Shown: one piece after another, positions 4,219 to 5,954 of the stretch
Layout: each line of letters begins with the position of its first letter
How positions within the stretch are numbered: position 1 is the stretch's first letter
DNA from: Bacteriovoracaceae bacterium
Lineage (GTDB): Bacteria; Bdellovibrionota; Bacteriovoracia; Bacteriovoracales; Bacteriovoracaceae
Reading direction: 5' to 3'
Length of the DNA: 5,954 bases
Assembly: GCA_023954595.1 (NCBI GenBank)
Contig: JAGSHJ010000193.1
Location: forward strand, 1 to 5,954
Program-made: the position numbers and the translations under genes
The notes under the pieces: generated by a model
Databases searched by the model: none
What the model saw: only the letters and a program-made list of their open reading frames with translations
Told to the model about the DNA's origin: nothing

Positions 4219-5669
4219 ACCTTAATATCCTTGTGGTTGATGATGACCCAAACATAAGAAATGTCCTCTCAATGCGTATAAAGGACTTGGAACATCAGTG
4301 TCGAGAGGTGGAGAGCGTTACCGCAGCACTTTCTTTATTAGAGTCCGAAAGATTTGATTTGATTTTAACAGATTATAAAATGGATGATTTTGACGGACTA
4401 TACTTTCTACATGAATTGAAAAATAAAGAATATGACGCTCTTGTTGTTATGATGACGGCCTTTGCCTCAATCGACAAGGCCGTATCTGCGGTTAAGGAAG
4501 GAGCTTTCGACTTTATTCCTAAGCCTTTCAACTCTAACCAAATTCGACAACTTCTTCAAAAAATTGAAAAAGTCGTTGAGATGAAAACCAAGCATAAACC
4601 CTCAGGTCCAGTATCAAAAGTAGATTACTTCAAGGGGCTTGACTCTAAAGCAATGGCGAAGCTTCAAAGCTTTATAGATAAGGTCGCACCAACTGAGGCC
4701 ACAATCTTGCTTACTGGTGAATCCGGGACGGGTAAGTCATTTCTAGCTAAGGAAATACACGACCGATCAAAGGTGTGTGATGGTCCATTTGTAGAAGTTC
4801 ATTGTACGACATTGCCAAGTGAACTTATAGAGAGTGAGCTGTTTGGTCATGAAAAAGGCTCCTTTACCGGTGCGACAAAGTCTAAGAAAGGAAAAATTCA
4901 AGAGGCCGAAAAAGGAACTCTATTCTTGGATGAGATCGGTGAGCTTCCACCTAGTGGGCAGGCCAAATTACTTCGTTTTCTTCAAGAGAAATATATCGAC
5001 CCTGTAGGAAGTAACAAAAGCTTGTTTGTAGACACGAGGATTATTGCAGCAACGAATAAGAATCTTTTGGAGATGGTAAAGAAAGGGCTTTTTAGAGAAG
5101 ACTTGTACTACAGATTAAACATGTTTGAATGTTTAATTACTCCTTTGCGTGACAGAAGAGAGGATGTTCCGATTCTTATCAATAAATTCTTACGCCAGAT
5201 GGAGCGTAATTATCCTACGGAGCATAACTATAGCCTAGAAGAATCATTGCAGAAAAAGTTTTATGCCTATGCTTGGCCTGGTAATATTAGAGAACTCAAA
5301 AATGCAATTGAAAGGCTTTGCTACCTTAGTGACGATGGAACTCTTAAAGAGAGTGATCTTCCAGAAAATTACTTTAGTGCTGATGAGCAAATGGATACAT
5401 CTTCAATAGAGGATGAGGGAGCTCAAACAGAAAACTGGGAGACGCAGGTTCTGCAAGCGGCATCAAATAATCAATCTTTAAACGAAGAGGTCGTCAAAGA
5501 AGACCCTGTCGTTACACCGGAAGAAGCATTAATGTCCCTAGAACAAGTAGAAAGAAGACATATCAAGCAGGTACTTGAAAAGGTGAAAAATCTGGACAAG
5601 GCGAGTGAAATATTAGGAATAACTACAGTCACTCTCTGGAGAAAACGAAAACAATATGGGATAGCCTGA
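4215..5669 (+). CDS. NtrC-family sigma-54-dependent response regulator
   Basis: A complete 484-residue enhancer-binding activator that remodels RNA polymerase-sigma-54 at -24/-12 promoters. The receiver domain (1-105) has the acidic pair D9-D10, phospho-Asp D53 (LTDYKMDDFDG), T81 and K103, so it looks phosphorylatable. The AAA+ domain has Walker A GESGTGKS (168-175), the sigma-54 contact loop as GSFTGA (215-220, Ser for the usual Ala), Walker B GTLFLDEIGEL (234-244), the arginine-finger region FREDLYYRL (293-301) and sensor II WPGNIREL (354-361). An unusually long acidic linker (about 388-437, rich in D, E, Q, N, S) precedes a Fis-type DNA-binding helix-turn-helix with DKASEILGITTVTLWRKRKQYGI (461-483). 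GGAGGG at 4205-4210 supports the start. It overlaps the mini-DHp gene by 4 bp. The architecture is that of NtrC, AtoC and ZraR; the specific regulon cannot be named from it alone. Confidence 0.95.
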   Translation: MNLNILVVDDDPNIRNVLSMRIKDLEHQCREVESVTAALSLLESERFDLILTDYKMDDFDGLYFLHELKNKEYDALVVMMTAFASIDKAVSAVKEGAFDFIPKPFNSNQIRQLLQKIEKVVEMKTKHKPSGPVSKVDYFKGLDSKAMAKLQSFIDKVAPTEATILLTGESGTGKSFLAKEIHDRSKVCDGPFVEVHCTTLPSELIESELFGHEKGSFTGATKSKKGKIQEAEKGTLFLDEIGELPPSGQAKLLRFLQEKYIDPVGSNKSLFVDTRIIAATNKNLLEMVKKGLFREDLYYRLNMFECLITPLRDRREDVPILINKFLRQMERNYPTEHNYSLEESLQKKFYAYAWPGNIRELKNAIERLCYLSDDGTLKESDLPENYFSADEQMDTSSIEDEGAQTENWETQVLQAASNNQSLNEEVVKEDPVVTPEEALMSLEQVERRHIKQVLEKVKNLDKASEILGITTVTLWRKRKQYGIA

Positions 5670-5677
5670 ATCTCCTT

Positions 5678-5954
5678 TTAGAAGGCCATTGCGTTTTCAA
5701 TTTGTGGAGCTGGGTTTAATTCGTTTAAAAAGTCATTTATCAATTCCCTTACATATGGTTTTTTCTGGGAATGTTGCGACATGATGGCCCATCTATTAAG
5801 GTTGATGCTACCTATATCACCAATCTTTATTAACTTTCCTTCCATTAACTCTGCCTCTACACTTTCCTTTGGCACAATACTCACTGTATCTCCCTCTTTT
5901 ACCATTTGAATCAAAAGATTTATGTCGTCGATTTGTCCATGAACCTTTGGGTTG
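5678..5954 (-). CDS. LysR-family transcriptional regulator, C-terminal 91 residues; 5' end outside window
   Basis: The frame stays open to the right edge, so this is the tail of a longer gene and not an ORF starting at the TTG near 5914. The visible part is the end of a LysR effector-binding domain. It shows DDINLLIQMVKEGDTVSIVP, the typical helix and 'G-xx-V-x-I-V-P' strand, then KESVEAELMEGKLIKI, as in the common LPxxxVxxELxxGxLxxI. A polar segment with RWAIMSQHSQKKPYVREL leads into the C-terminal helix INDFLNEL. The N-terminal winged helix-turn-helix would lie about 200 residues further right. Its stop is 8 bp from the stop of the sigma-54 regulator, convergent, with no clear terminator between. 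The effector and targets cannot be inferred. Confidence 0.82.
   Translation of the reverse strand, partial: NPKVHGQIDDINLLIQMVKEGDTVSIVPKESVEAELMEGKLIKIGDIGSINLNRWAIMSQHSQKKPYVRELINDFLNELNPAPQIENAMAF

Noticed and set aside
5670..5685. CCTT/AAGG inverted repeat between the convergent sigma-54 regulator and LysR gene
   Set aside because: A four-base stem without a T-tract is too weak to call a terminator.
5678..5914. Complete 78-residue protein starting at a TTG
   Set aside because: The same frame continues open to the window edge and encodes more LysR effector-domain sequence, so this is a partial gene and the TTG is internal.
1..5954. Mobile elements, CRISPR arrays, tRNA or rRNA genes
   Set aside because: No transposase, long terminal inverted repeats, regularly spaced repeats, or tRNA/rRNA-like sequence was seen on either strand.

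Overview
The window is AT-rich Gram-negative DNA carrying eight complete genes and two genes cut by the window edges. Signal peptides, a lipobox, a DUF1328 protein, sigma-54 promoter sequences and an NtrC-type activator all point to a proteobacterium-like organism. The low G+C, the compact layout, and the mix of ScoA/AtoE genes with small envelope-stress proteins would fit Bdellovibrionota (Bacteriovorax-like) or another former delta-proteobacterial group. That placement is an impression from style, not a proven assignment.

Layout. Positions 1-435 (-) hold the N-terminal part of a 3-oxoacid CoA-transferase subunit A (ScoA type), leaving the window on the left. It is divergent from an AtoE-type short-chain fatty acid transporter at 575-1888 (+); the 139-bp gap holds nested CCAAT/ATTGG inverted repeats and a perfect TTGACA. 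Together these look like a short-chain fatty acid/ketone-body uptake and activation locus. Next, on the minus strand, are two very small genes that a length-filtered ORF search overlooks: an entericidin-like lipoprotein (1919-2065, 48 aa) and, upstream of it, a DUF1328/YtjA-type membrane protein (2090-2254, 54 aa). Divergent from them is a secreted OB-fold-like protein (2475-2957, +), ending in a strong intrinsic terminator. A diacylglycerol kinase-type lipid kinase follows (2995-3843, -). It is divergent from a two-gene operon (3952-5669, +) made of an isolated histidine-kinase dimerisation/phosphoacceptor hairpin and, overlapping by 4 bp, a complete NtrC-family sigma-54 activator. The C-terminal part of a LysR-family regulator (5678-5954, -) closes the window.

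Main result. The 220-bp gap between the DUF1328 gene and the OB-fold gene carries two outward-facing sigma-54 (-24/-12) promoter sequences, one per strand. Each matches 10 of 12 consensus positions with exact GG-N10-GC spacing, and each lies at a sensible distance from a Shine-Dalgarno site. An imperfect 21-bp palindrome lies roughly midway between them, where an enhancer-binding protein would be expected to bind. A sigma-54 activator is encoded about 1.3 kb away with a kinase-fragment partner. I infer a small sigma-54-controlled envelope module: a phosphorelay-like switch (mini-DHp plus NtrC-type regulator) that may turn on a small inner-membrane protein, a small lipoprotein and a periplasmic OB-fold protein together. 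The promoters and proteins are visible in the sequence; the regulatory link is inference.
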